Assembly (NCBI RefSeq): GCF_039525035.1
Contig: NZ_BAAAHE010000020.1
Coordinates: forward strand, 14,841 to 78,840
DNA length: 64,000 nt
Reading direction: 5' to 3'
Source of the DNA: Sporichthya brevicatena
GTDB lineage: Bacteria > Actinomycetota > Actinomycetes > Sporichthyales > Sporichthyaceae
Both the position numbers and the translations under genes were made by a program. Shown here piece after piece: positions 44,407-53,092 of the stretch (position 1 is its first letter; every line of letters starts with the position of its first letter). Below the pieces are notes generated by a model. It did not search any database and was not told the DNA's origin. It saw only the letters and a list, made by a program, of their open reading frames with translations.

Positions 44407-46575
44407 ATGTCCATCTTCGACGGGATTCCTGGCTTCCGCATCGGCCTCGGGGCCGGTGACGCGGACGAGGAGTACGAGTTCGAGTTCGGCCTCGGCGACG
44501 AGCCCGGCGCCGACGCCCTCCGCCTCGGCACGCCCATGCTGGGTGACGCCACTGGATTCCTCCGGGCCGGCATCGCGATCGCGAACCCGCTCAGCGGGGG
44601 CTTCGGTGACCTGCCGAACCTCAACGACGTCCTGCCCACGATCCCGGACCTGGCGGGCGTTATCCCTGCCATCCCGGCGCTGCCGGACATCTCGCCGGAG
44701 ATCCTCAACGACCTCGCGGTGACGGTGACCGACCTCGTGGGTGACGTCAACGTCCTCCCGAACCTGACCGAGCTCCCCGCGCTGCCGGACGTCACCGCGG
44801 TGCTGGGTGTGGTCGCGAACATCCTGCCGGGGCTGAGCCTGCCGGTGCTGCCGGGCGAGCCGAACCCGGGGACCCCGGGTCTGCCCGACCTCGGTGGACT
44901 GGTCGCGGTGCTGCCGGCGCTGGGCGAGATCGTCCCCGCGCTGACCGAGCTCCTGCCGGCGCTGCCGGGGATCGTCCCGGCCCTGCCCGAGCTGCTGCCC
45001 GCGCTGGGTGAGATCGTGCCGGACCTGCCCGCACTGCCGGACATGACCGCCGCCCTGGACGTGGTCACGAACATCCTGCCGGGCCTGGTCCTGCCGGGTC
45101 TGCCCGGACTGCCGGGCCTGCCGACCCCGGGGGCCCCGGGCCTGCCCGAGCTGGGTGACCTGCTCTCCGTGCTTCCGACGGTCACTCAGATCATCCCCGC
45201 GCTGGGTGAGATCGTCCCTGGCCTCCCGGCGCTGCCGGCGCTCCCGGCCCTGCCCGACATCACCGCCGCCCTGGACGTCGTCACCAACATCCTCCCGGGC
45301 CTGGTCCTCCCCGCCCTGCCGTCGCTGCCGTCGCTGCCGGTGCTGCCGGGCGAGCCGAACCCGGGAACCCCGGGCCTGCCCGAGCTCGGTGACCTGTTCG
45401 CGGTGCTGCCGGCGCTGGGCGAGATCGTCCCCGCGCTGACGGAGATCCTGCCGGCGCTCGGCGAGATCGTCCCGGACCTTCCGGCGCTGCCGGACATCAC
45501 CGCGGCCCTGGACGTGGTCGCCAACATCCTGCCGGGTCTGGCACTGCCGGGCCTGCCGGCGCCGGGGGCGCCGGGTCTGCCGGAGCTGGGTGACCTGCTC
45601 TCCGTGCTTCCGACGCTGACGCAGATCGTCCCGGCCCTGGGCGAGATCCTCCCCAGCCTCCCGGCCGCGCCGGCGCTGCCGGACATCTCCGCAGCGCTGG
45701 ACGTGGTCGCGAACATCCTCCCGGGCCTGGCGCTGCCGGGTCTGCCGACCCCGGGGCTGCCCGGGCTGCCGGACACCACGCCGCTCCAGCAGGTGATCGG
45801 GACGACCTTCAACGCGGCCGGGGGCTTCGTGGCGACGACCGCCGCGGCGGCCGAGTCCCTGATCGAGACCACCTTCGCCTCGGCGGGGGAGTTCGTCGAC
45901 CACGTGCCGGCGGTGACCGACGTCGTGGGTGACCCCACGTCAGTTCTCGGCATCGTCGACGGTGTTCTCGGGCTGATCCAGCTGCCGAACCCCAACCCCG
46001 GCCCGCTGCCGCCCGACCCGAACCCGCTGCCGGGCCTGCCCGGGCTGCCGATCCCGGCGCTCGGCGACGTCCTGAACCTGCTGCCGCAGCTGAACCTGCC
46101 GCTGCCGGTTCCGGGTGGCCCCGTGCCGCTGCCGATGCCGCTCCCCGAACTGCCGCTGCCCCCGGAGATCGCGGGGATCGTCGACGGCACCCTCACCGCG
46201 ACGTCGACCCTCGTCGCGGGTCTCGTGGAGACCGTCGAGATCGCCGGCGCCGAGGCGACCACCGCTGTGGCCGGGACCGGGGCTGCGGCGACCGCCGCGG
46301 TCGGCGAGCTCGGTGACGACCTCACCAGCAAGCTGCTCGGCACGAACACGATGGTCAGCGACGTTCTGACGCAAACTCAGACGACGGTCAGCACCATCGT
46401 CCCGCTCCACGACCTCGACCACCCGCAGGCTTTTGTCCAGAACACGCTGGCGAACCTCGGGCTGGCCGAGCCCGTCTTCACCACCCAGTCCACTGGTCTG
46501 ACCGAGCCCGTCGAGGAGCTGCTGCCGGTGACCTCCGGCGTACTCGACACCGTGAGCGGCCTCGGCCTGCTCTGA
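44407..46575 (+). CDS. Leu/Pro-rich repeat protein (722 aa)
   Basis: After an acidic, Gly-rich head (DADEEYEFEFGLGDEPG) come five imperfect repeats of about 65-85 residues, each with a segment like LPDITAALDVVTNILPGL (DNA positions near 44793, 45044, 45257, 45495 and 45684) followed by LPGLPxPGAPGLPELGDLL. Then an Ala/Thr helical part (near residues 460-510), a Pro-rich stretch and a C-terminal helical tail. No IniB domain or signal peptide. The ATG at 44407 follows GGGAGG. It lies between IniB-related genes; a structural envelope role is inferred. Confidence 0.8.
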   Translation: MSIFDGIPGFRIGLGAGDADEEYEFEFGLGDEPGADALRLGTPMLGDATGFLRAGIAIANPLSGGFGDLPNLNDVLPTIPDLAGVIPAIPALPDISPEILNDLAVTVTDLVGDVNVLPNLTELPALPDVTAVLGVVANILPGLSLPVLPGEPNPGTPGLPDLGGLVAVLPALGEIVPALTELLPALPGIVPALPELLPALGEIVPDLPALPDMTAALDVVTNILPGLVLPGLPGLPGLPTPGAPGLPELGDLLSVLPTVTQIIPALGEIVPGLPALPALPALPDITAALDVVTNILPGLVLPALPSLPSLPVLPGEPNPGTPGLPELGDLFAVLPALGEIVPALTEILPALGEIVPDLPALPDITAALDVVANILPGLALPGLPAPGAPGLPELGDLLSVLPTLTQIVPALGEILPSLPAAPALPDISAALDVVANILPGLALPGLPTPGLPGLPDTTPLQQVIGTTFNAAGGFVATTAAAAESLIETTFASAGEFVDHVPAVTDVVGDPTSVLGIVDGVLGLIQLPNPNPGPLPPDPNPLPGLPGLPIPALGDVLNLLPQLNLPLPVPGGPVPLPMPLPELPLPPEIAGIVDGTLTATSTLVAGLVETVEIAGAEATTAVAGTGAAATAAVGELGDDLTSKLLGTNTMVSDVLTQTQTTVSTIVPLHDLDHPQAFVQNTLANLGLAEPVFTTQSTGLTEPVEELLPVTSGVLDTVSGLGLL

Positions 46576-46633
46576 GTCAGACCCCTCGGGGACCGGTCCG
46601 CCGGCCCCCGAGGTCAGGGCCGCCCGTGCGGCC

Positions 46634-46676
46634 GAAAGGGCCCCGTCCACTCCCCCCACCTGGACGGGGCCCTTTC
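46634..46676 (+). terminator. Strong intrinsic terminator
   Basis: Perfect 16-bp arms GAAAGGGCCCCGTCCA (46634-46649) and its complement (46661-46676) with an 11-base loop, 59 bp after the stop of the Leu/Pro-rich repeat gene. Confidence 0.85.
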
Positions 46677-47040
46677 CTGTGCCCGCGAGGGCACGTGCGA
46701 ATTTCATAGCGGAAAGGTCCACCTTTCCTTTCGGACAGGGTGGATGAGGACCGTCACGGCCCCGAATTGGGAATGTCACTGCGCGGCCCTAGTGAGGCCG
46801 TCACATCTCCCTAATGACAGCAAGATCCGTTAGGTGCCGACCCCGATTGGATCTTGCGCTCGCATCCCTACTTTCGATTCAGGGACGCAACGGCCCCACC
46901 AACCACCGCTGCGTCGCCAGTGAGAACGACGTCTGCTCTGCATTTACGGGGCGATTCGGTCATCACGCTCGACCTGATCGACACAGAGATCTGACACCTG
47001 CGCGGGACCCCTTCCCCGCCGTAACTGGAGGCACCCACCC
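46677..47040 (+). promoter_or_regulatory. Upstream region of the Gly/Leu repeat gene
   Basis: About 360 bp without a gene. It carries CCCTAGTGA (46787-46795) and CCCTAATGA (46809-46817), the 22-bp-spaced pair also found at 44264. Further CCCCGAATT and CCCCGATTGG boxes lie at about 46760 and 46840. GGAGG lies about 12 bases before the ATG at 47041. Confidence 0.5.
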
Positions 47041-48741
47041 ATGGCTTTTCCTGAGGACATTCTCGCGCCGGTCGACGGTGTCGTGGACACCGCGATCGGT
47101 CTGACCGGTCTGACGGCCACGGTGCCGGCTCTGGCCCTGCTGACCGAGCTGTCGGCCCTTGGTCAGGTGACCGACGTCTTCGACACCGTGAAGGACACGC
47201 TGCAGTCCGTCGGTTCGCTGGCGTCCGGCATCACTGCCGCGACCTCTCCGACCGGCCCCCTGGGTGCGGTCAACACCGCGGTGACGGGCGTCTACAACGC
47301 CGCGACCACCACGCTCGCCACCGGCCCGCTGAACGCGGCCGTCACGTCGGTCGTCACGGCTGCGAACCAGCTGCCGGTCGACCAGATCACCAGCGCGGTC
47401 GAGGGTGCTCTCGGCACCGCGGGGATCGCCACCGCGCTCGTTCCGACGGTCACTGGGCTCGTCGGCGGCATCGTGCCGGTCCCCGGCGTGGACGGGATCG
47501 TCGGTGGCGTCACCGGTGCGCTGGGCGTCACCGGGGCTCTCCCCGACGTCTTCGACGCCGTCAACGACCTGCACCAGACCGTGACCAACACGCAGGCCGG
47601 CCTCCTCAGCCCGCTCACCGGCGGTCTGCTCTCCACCGTTGGCCCGCTGGCCACCATCGGCGCCGTTGCGACGGCGGTCCGGACCGCCGTGAACCCGGCC
47701 AACACCCTCGCCGAGGTCGGCGCCCTGGTGAACGCGGTGCACGCGGTCACCAACACGACGGCCGAGCTGGCCACGGTGAACGCGCTGGTCAACTCGCTCT
47801 CCTCGACGTCGCTGAGCGCGCTGAACCCGATCGTGCCCGGCACGACGCTCGGCTTCGTGAACCAGGTCGTCGGCGCCACCACCGACGTCGTCGACCCGGT
47901 CCTCGGTGTCGTCACCGGGGCGACCGGGGCCAGCGACGGCCTGCTCGGCGGCCTCGGTGGCCTGCCCGGCACCGAGCTGCTCGACACGCTGCCCCTCAAC
48001 GACCTGCTCGGCGGCGTCCTCGGCAGCAACGGCGACCTGCTCGGCGGGATCCTCGGGCCGGAGGGCCTGGTCGGTGGCCTGCTGAACGGCGGCGTCCTCG
48101 GCGGCGAGGGTGACCTGCTCGGCGGGATCCTCGGGCCGGAGGGCCTGGTCGGTGGCCTGCTCGGCGGTGTCACCGGCGGCGAGGGTGACCTGCTCGGCGG
48201 GATCCTCGGGCCGGAGGGCCTGGTCGGTGGCCTGCTCGGTGGCGTGACCGGCGGCGAGGGTGACCTGCTCGGTGGCCTGCTCGGTGGCGTCACCGGTGGC
48301 TCGGCGAGCCCGCTCGACGGTGTTCTCGGTGAGGACGGCGTCGTCGGTGGCCTGCTCGGCGGTGTCACGGGCGGTTCGGCGAGCCCGCTCGACGGTCTTC
48401 TCGGTGAGGACGGCGTCGTCGGTGGCCTGCTCGGCGGTGTCACGGGCGGTTCGGCGAGCCCGCTCGACGCTGTTCTCGGTGAGAACGGCATCGTCGGTGG
48501 TCTGCTCGGTGGCGTCACCGGCGGCACGGAGAACGGTGGCCTGCTGGCCCCGGTCACCGGCCTGCTCGGCGGCGTGACCGGCGGCACCGAGGGCGCGGAC
48601 CCGCTGGCCCCGGTCAACGACATCCTGGGCGGCCTCACGGGCGGCACCGAGGGCTCCGACCCGGTCGGCGGCCTCCTGGGTGGCGTGCTCGGCGGCGAGA
48701 ACGGCGGCCTCCTCGGCGGCCTCCTCGGCGGCGCTGCCTGA
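47041..48741 (+). CDS. Gly/Leu-rich repeat protein (566 aa)
   Basis: The N-terminal 300 residues are Ala/Thr/Val-rich and likely helical (LLTELSALGQVTDVFDTVKD). The C-terminal 240 residues are Gly/Leu-rich tandem repeats such as LLGGILGPEGLVGGLL (three to four units) and GGSASPLDGVLGEDGVVGG (three units of 25 residues, 75 bp). No IniB domain, signal peptide or enzyme motif. It resembles the end of the giant IniB-domain protein in composition. Probably another structural member of the island. Confidence 0.8.
   Translation: MAFPEDILAPVDGVVDTAIGLTGLTATVPALALLTELSALGQVTDVFDTVKDTLQSVGSLASGITAATSPTGPLGAVNTAVTGVYNAATTTLATGPLNAAVTSVVTAANQLPVDQITSAVEGALGTAGIATALVPTVTGLVGGIVPVPGVDGIVGGVTGALGVTGALPDVFDAVNDLHQTVTNTQAGLLSPLTGGLLSTVGPLATIGAVATAVRTAVNPANTLAEVGALVNAVHAVTNTTAELATVNALVNSLSSTSLSALNPIVPGTTLGFVNQVVGATTDVVDPVLGVVTGATGASDGLLGGLGGLPGTELLDTLPLNDLLGGVLGSNGDLLGGILGPEGLVGGLLNGGVLGGEGDLLGGILGPEGLVGGLLGGVTGGEGDLLGGILGPEGLVGGLLGGVTGGEGDLLGGLLGGVTGGSASPLDGVLGEDGVVGGLLGGVTGGSASPLDGLLGEDGVVGGLLGGVTGGSASPLDAVLGENGIVGGLLGGVTGGTENGGLLAPVTGLLGGVTGGTEGADPLAPVNDILGGLTGGTEGSDPVGGLLGGVLGGENGGLLGGLLGGAA
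48301..48525 (+). repeat. 75-bp tandem repeats inside the Gly/Leu repeat gene
   Basis: Three units starting at 48301, 48376 and 48451 begin with TCGGCGAGCCCGCTCGACG and are almost identical at DNA level. Related units with GGGCCGGAGGGCCTGGTCGG occur from about 48055 to 48230. Such homogeneity predicts copy-number changes by recombination. Confidence 0.85.
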
Positions 48742-48773
48742 TAGGTAGTCAGCTAGCTGCACAGCAACAAGAC

Positions 48774-48807
48774 GAAGGGCCCCACCGCGCCGGCGGTGGG
48801 GCCCTTC
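48774..48807. terminator. Bidirectional terminator between convergent genes
   Basis: Perfect 15-bp arms GAAGGGCCCCACCGC (48774-48788) and complement (48793-48807) around GCCG, between the Gly/Leu repeat gene and the convergent hsp70-like 3 gene. Confidence 0.82.
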
Positions 48808-48874
48808 CTTGCGTCCGGCGATAGGTGGCCTACCGGCCACAGTCAGCCGGACGCAGGGGAGGTTCCTCGAGGAA

Positions 48875-50821
48875 TTACGGCGCGGGGGGAGACTCCTCAC
48901 CAGCGTCGCCGAACTCGACGGAACCGGACTCGGTCGAGGTGTCTTCCTCGACCTCTGCGGCCGGGGCGGGGGCCGCCTGCTCGGCGGGGGCCGCCTCGAC
49001 GGCCGACGGGGCGGCGACGGCGTCGACCGGTGCTGCCTCGGGGGTCGTGGCCTTCGTCGGGGTCACGGCGCCATCGCTGCGGCGGGCCGTGGCCTTGCGG
49101 TCGGTCTTCGCGGGACGCTCGACGACGACGTCGTCCTCCTCGTCCGCCCGCGCCGAATCTGTCGTGGCGTCAGACGATCCGGCCGAGGCGGCCCGCGAGT
49201 CGGCACTCCCCTCCGTGCGCCCACTCGCGGATCCGCCCGCCGACCCCGTGGCCGCGTCCGAGGAGGACGACTCCTCCGCGGCCGTCTCCTCGGCCCGCTC
49301 CCCGCGGGCCTTGTCCTTGTTCTTGCTCTTGCCGGTCTCCTCGACCTGGAGCTCGGCGTCGTCACCGACACCGGCACGGGCCTCCTGCACCGAACCGGCG
49401 GGAACGGCGTCGCCGAGGTCGAGCACGCCGAGCGACGCCAGCCCGAACCCGCCGAGCAGGATCACGCCCGCGGCGACTGTCACGACCTTGTGCGCCTTGC
49501 GCTGCGGCTTGGGCTCGGACTTCATCCGCCGTCCCTCGACGATCTCCGCCTCCCGACCGTCGAACTTCTCGGTCGTGAGCGCGGGACGCACCGGCCGGTC
49601 GGCGGTGGTGCCGGCTGCCACCGGAGCCAGGGGAGCCACGGAAGCCGGGGCGGGGGAGTTTGCCGCCGCGGCCGCCGGAGCGACGGCCGCGGCAGCGGCC
49701 AGTCCGGCGGTGAGGGCGAGCGCGGGACGGGCGTGCCGGCCGGACTTCTCCAGGGCCAGGACGCCGCCGATCGCGACCGCGAGCTTGGGGTCGATGTCCC
49801 GCTCGAGCGGGACGCCCGGGTACCGAGCGGACAGCAGCTGCGTCACGAGCGGGATCCGCGAGGACCCACCGGTGAGCAGGATGCGGTCGAGGTTCTTGCT
49901 CGTCAGCCCCGCGGAGACCAGCGCGGCCTCGACGAAGGTGCACGTCTCCTCGAGGGCGCCGGCGATCATCGCCTCGAAGTCGGCGCGGGTGACGCGGACG
50001 GAGGTCTGCGCCCCGCCGAGCAGGACCGGCACGGTCGCGGCGGTGTCGGCGGACAGGGCCTCCTTCGCCTCGACGCACTCACGCCGCAGGCGGGCCATCG
50101 CCGTCAGGTGCAGCGGGTCGTCGGGCTCGACGCCCGGGGTCTGCGGCCCGGCGACGCCGAGCACGTAGGCGAGCACTGCGTCGTCGAAGTCGACGCCACC
50201 GAGGTTCGGGATCCCCGTCGGGGTGCCGAGTGCGGTGAAGCGGTTGCCGGACTCCGCGCGCAGGACCGCCGCGTCGAACGTCCCGCCGCCGAGGTCGTAG
50301 ACCGCGACGGCCGCGCCGGCCTCGAGCTTCCCGGCCTGTGCGTAGGCCAGGGCCGCGGCGGCGGGCTCGCTGATCATCGTGACGTCGAGCAGGCCCTCGC
50401 GGGCGAGCGCGCCGGCGAGCAGGTCCTTCTTGTGCGAGCCCCACGCGGCCGGGACGGTGACGGCGACGGCGTCGGGCGCCCCGCCCTCCTGCTCGGCGAC
50501 GCGGTCGGCGACGAGGCCGATCATCTTCGCCGCGAGGGCGTGCGCGGTGAGGCCGTCGCCGGACGTGCCGACGAGCAGCGGGGTCTCGTCCCCGATGCGG
50601 CGCTTGAACCGACGGACCACGCGGTCCGGGTCGGTCAGCGCGCGGCGCTCGGCCGCCTCACCCATGAGGACGGTGCCGTCGGCGCCCAGGAACAGGACGG
50701 AGGGCACGGTCGCGGACCGGTCGCCCAGTCGGACGACGGTCGGCGCGGACCCGGTGCCCGGGCGGTGCACCACCGCCGCGGTGTTGGTGGTGCCGAGATC
50801 GACACTGAGTCGGTAACCCAT
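48875..50821 (-). CDS. Membrane-anchored Hsp70-like ATPase 3
   Basis: A 648-residue paralogue. The ATPase motifs are intact: LSVDLGTTNTAAVV, AVYDLGGGTFDAAVL and LLTGGSSRIPLV. After a linker, one membrane helix (about residues 445-466, AAGVILLGGFGLASLGVL) is followed by a 180-residue Ser/Ala/Glu-rich acidic tail predicted outside the membrane, far longer than in the two paralogues. No DnaK-type substrate domain. The ATG at 50821 follows AAGGGGG. It is divergent from the second IniB-domain gene. The outer tail may contact cell-wall material or the repeat proteins. Confidence 0.87.
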   Translation of the reverse strand: MGYRLSVDLGTTNTAAVVHRPGTGSAPTVVRLGDRSATVPSVLFLGADGTVLMGEAAERRALTDPDRVVRRFKRRIGDETPLLVGTSGDGLTAHALAAKMIGLVADRVAEQEGGAPDAVAVTVPAAWGSHKKDLLAGALAREGLLDVTMISEPAAAALAYAQAGKLEAGAAVAVYDLGGGTFDAAVLRAESGNRFTALGTPTGIPNLGGVDFDDAVLAYVLGVAGPQTPGVEPDDPLHLTAMARLRRECVEAKEALSADTAATVPVLLGGAQTSVRVTRADFEAMIAGALEETCTFVEAALVSAGLTSKNLDRILLTGGSSRIPLVTQLLSARYPGVPLERDIDPKLAVAIGGVLALEKSGRHARPALALTAGLAAAAAVAPAAAAANSPAPASVAPLAPVAAGTTADRPVRPALTTEKFDGREAEIVEGRRMKSEPKPQRKAHKVVTVAAGVILLGGFGLASLGVLDLGDAVPAGSVQEARAGVGDDAELQVEETGKSKNKDKARGERAEETAAEESSSSDAATGSAGGSASGRTEGSADSRAASAGSSDATTDSARADEEDDVVVERPAKTDRKATARRSDGAVTPTKATTPEAAPVDAVAAPSAVEAAPAEQAAPAPAAEVEEDTSTESGSVEFGDAGEESPPAP

Positions 50822-51246
50822 GGCGCGCCAGCCCCCTTGGTCGTGGTTCAACGGGGGCAATACGACCGGAGCGACACCCGCCGGGTCGCCCTAAACCAGG
50901 ACAAGATCGTTTGACCGCGAGCGCAGCAAAGGAGCCGAGGGAAGGTCCGATTTCGGGCGTTCGTGCAGGTCGGAGGCGGTTTACTACCGCTTGAACCAGT
51001 GTGACTGGTGATGTCTAGTGTGACGGTTGTTACCACTTCTTGAACACCAGTCACACGCGACACGCCGCGAATCCCCCAACGCGGGCGCGCCGGCCAAGAT
51101 CCAGATCCCCCAATCCGGTGATCTTGATTTGGGGGTTTTCCCCGATCCGTCCGATTCGCCCGACTCCCTAGGTTCGGCACCACAGCGGCTCCGGTGCGGG
51201 GCCCCGAGCCCACCACCTCGGACGAATCTGACGAAGGGTCACCCCA
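50822..51246. promoter_or_regulatory. Divergent promoter region, hsp70-like 3 / iniB-like 2
   Basis: 425 bp without a credible gene. GTGTGACTGGTG (50999-51010) and CACCAGTCACAC (51045-51056) form a perfect 12-bp inverted repeat, and AGTGTGACGG (51017) adds a direct half site 19 bp after the first. GCGGT-TTACT-ACCGC lies just before. CCCCCAATC and GATTTGGGGG flank about 51105-51135, and CCCTAGGTT (51166-51174) could be a -10 for the iniB-like gene. Confidence 0.55.
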
Positions 51247-51948
51247 ATGGCTACCTCCCTGCTCGACTGGATCATGGACCTGATGCGGGACGGCAGCGCC
51301 CGCGAGGCGTTCAACACGAACCCGCAGCTGTCGATGGCGTCCGCCGGCTTCACCAACGTGTGCGGCGCGGACGTCGCGGACTCGCGCACGTTCCTCTTCG
51401 ACAACCCCTCGATCCGCGAGGTCGGCGGCGTCGAGCGTCCCTCGGTCGACGAGGCGGACGCGGCGGAGCACATCCGCTACATCATCAACAACTACACGAT
51501 CGAGCAGCCGGCCGTGGCGTCCGACAGCTTCACCGGCCCGACGACGATCATCGACACCCCCGAGCCCAGCAGCACGGACACGCAGTCGACCGGGATCGAG
51601 GGTGACAACAACACCGTCACCGCGAACCAGGAGAACACCGCGGACCAGAGCTCGTCGGACGACGACACGGTGACCGACTCCAGCACCAACATGGACAGCG
51701 ACGCCGACAACGTCGTCACCGGCGACCACTCGGCCGGTGAGAACCAGATCGCCGGTGGCCTCGACGACATCGGCGAGGGCCTGTCGGGCAACGACAACAC
51801 GAACATCATCACCCTCGCCGACGTGGTCGACATCGAGGACTCCCCGATCCTCAACGAGTCGCTGAACCGGCTCGTCGACGACAGCCTGAACGAGGTCGCC
51901 TACAACGGCCTGCAGTCCGCGCACGACCTGATCAACATCCTCGGCTGA
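51247..51948 (+). CDS. IniB-domain protein 2 (233 aa)
   Basis: An IniB N-terminal domain (SLLDWIMDLMRDGSAREAF, then SAGFTNVCG) of about 60 residues, then an acidic Ser/Thr/Asn/Asp-rich disordered region (NQENTADQSSSDDDTVTDS) and a C-terminal helix ending HDLINILG. No signal peptide. It is about 60-70 percent similar by eye to the next gene, including leader and 3' hairpin. AAGGGTCAC precedes the ATG. In M. tuberculosis iniB is followed by the dynamin-like iniA and iniC, as here. Confidence 0.85.
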   Translation: MATSLLDWIMDLMRDGSAREAFNTNPQLSMASAGFTNVCGADVADSRTFLFDNPSIREVGGVERPSVDEADAAEHIRYIINNYTIEQPAVASDSFTGPTTIIDTPEPSSTDTQSTGIEGDNNTVTANQENTADQSSSDDDTVTDSSTNMDSDADNVVTGDHSAGENQIAGGLDDIGEGLSGNDNTNIITLADVVDIEDSPILNESLNRLVDDSLNEVAYNGLQSAHDLINILG

Positions 51949-52072
51949 CACTCGCGAGATCTGCCGAAGCTCGACTCCCGAGCTACCTCGCGGAGGGGAG
52001 CATCTCGTCCGGCGCGCGTCACCCGTGTCGCGCCGATCTCAAGGCGCGCGTCGACGAGGTGTGTGGGGTATG

Positions 52073-52103
52073 GCCCCGCCCCGGCGGCCCACCGGGGCGG
52101 GGC
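52073..52103 (+). terminator. GC hairpin after iniB-like 2
   Basis: GCCCCGCCCCGG (52073-52084) and its perfect complement (52092-52103) with a 7-base loop. A related hairpin follows the next gene at 52975. Confidence 0.65.
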
Positions 52104-52189
52104 GATCCCGACCAGCCAGCGCAGCATCCGGCCCGACCGGGCCCCATCAACCAACAGCCAGCACCACAACCTGAGGAAGGGTCACGGAA

Positions 52190-52882
52190 ATGGCCATCAC
52201 CCTGCTCGACTGGATCGCCGACCTGATGCGCAACGCCGGCGCCCGCGAGGCGTTCGCCGCGCAGCCGCAGCTCGCCATGGCGTCCGCCGGCTTCACGCAG
52301 TCCTGCGGCTCCGGCGAGGTCTCCCCGGCGTTCTACCCGGCGGACACCAGCTTCCGCGAGGTCCAGGGCGTCTCGGTGCCCGACACCGTCCAGGACGTCA
52401 CGTACGTCGAGTACGTCATCAACAACTACACGTACACCACGCCGGCCGTCTCCACCTCGGAGTTCACCGGCCCGACGACCATCATCGACAACCCGGAGCC
52501 CAGCAACACCGAGACCCAGGGCGCCAACATCGAGGGCGACGGCAACACGGTCGACGCGAACCAGTCGAACACCGTCGACCAGAGCTCGAGCGACGACGAC
52601 ACCACGACCGACGAGAGCACCAACACCGACCAGGACGCCGACAACGTCGTGACCGGCGACCACTCGGCCGGTGGCAACCAGATCGCCGGCGGCATCGACG
52701 ACGTCGGTGAGGGCATCTCGGGCAGCGACAACCTGAACGTCATCACGCTGGCGGACGTCGTCGACATCGAGGACTCGCCCATCCTCAACCGCAGCCTCAA
52801 CGACGCGGTCGACGACAGCCTCAACGAGGTCGGCTACAACCTGCTCCAGAACGCCGAGAACCTGATCAACATCCTGGGCTGA
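52190..52882 (+). CDS. IniB-domain protein 3 (230 aa)
   Basis: A paralogue of the preceding protein: LLDWIADLMRNAGAREAF and SAGFTQSCG in the IniB domain, then NYTYTTPAVSTSEFTGPTTI, an acidic NTVDQSSSDDDTTTDES region and the same C-terminal helix (NLINILG). The leader GGAAGGGTCAC matches that of iniB-like 2. It is 210 bp upstream of the dynamin pair. Possibly cytoplasmic or exported by an unknown route; no signal peptide is visible. Confidence 0.85.
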   Translation: MAITLLDWIADLMRNAGAREAFAAQPQLAMASAGFTQSCGSGEVSPAFYPADTSFREVQGVSVPDTVQDVTYVEYVINNYTYTTPAVSTSEFTGPTTIIDNPEPSNTETQGANIEGDGNTVDANQSNTVDQSSSDDDTTTDESTNTDQDADNVVTGDHSAGGNQIAGGIDDVGEGISGSDNLNVITLADVVDIEDSPILNRSLNDAVDDSLNEVGYNLLQNAENLINILG

Positions 52883-52974
52883 CGGCAACGCCTCAGGAGG
52901 GGACATCTCGACGTATTCCGTGTCGGTCGTGTCGCGCCAGATCCCCCGACACGCACCCGTCGAGGTGAGAGGAT

Positions 52975-53007
52975 CGGCCCCGTCCCGGGTTCACCGGGGC
53001 GGGGCCG
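52975..53007 (+). terminator. GC hairpin before the dynamin genes
   Basis: CGGCCCCGTCCCGG (52975-52988) pairs with CCGGGGCGGGGCCG (52994-53007) with one G-T pair. It and its flanks resemble the hairpin after iniB-like 2, so it may attenuate read-through into the dynamin pair. Confidence 0.55.
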
Positions 53008-53092
53008 CCGCCTGCGCGGACCGGGTCGCGGACTTACCGTGGCTCGGGGCGCCTGTGGGGGCGGTCGTGAAGACCAGGGTCAGGAGAGGTAC

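Noticed and set aside
48301-48525. CRISPR-like array
   Set aside because: The repeats are in frame, coding, and contiguous without variable spacers.
34271-48741. PE/PPE or PE_PGRS identity for the Gly/Asn-rich proteins
   Set aside because: No PE or PPE N-terminal domain or YxxxD/E secretion motif was found; only the repeat composition is similar.
29268-50821. Annotation of the three Hsp70-like genes as DnaK
   Set aside because: The substrate-binding domain and lid are missing and each has a membrane helix; no dnaJ or grpE is nearby.
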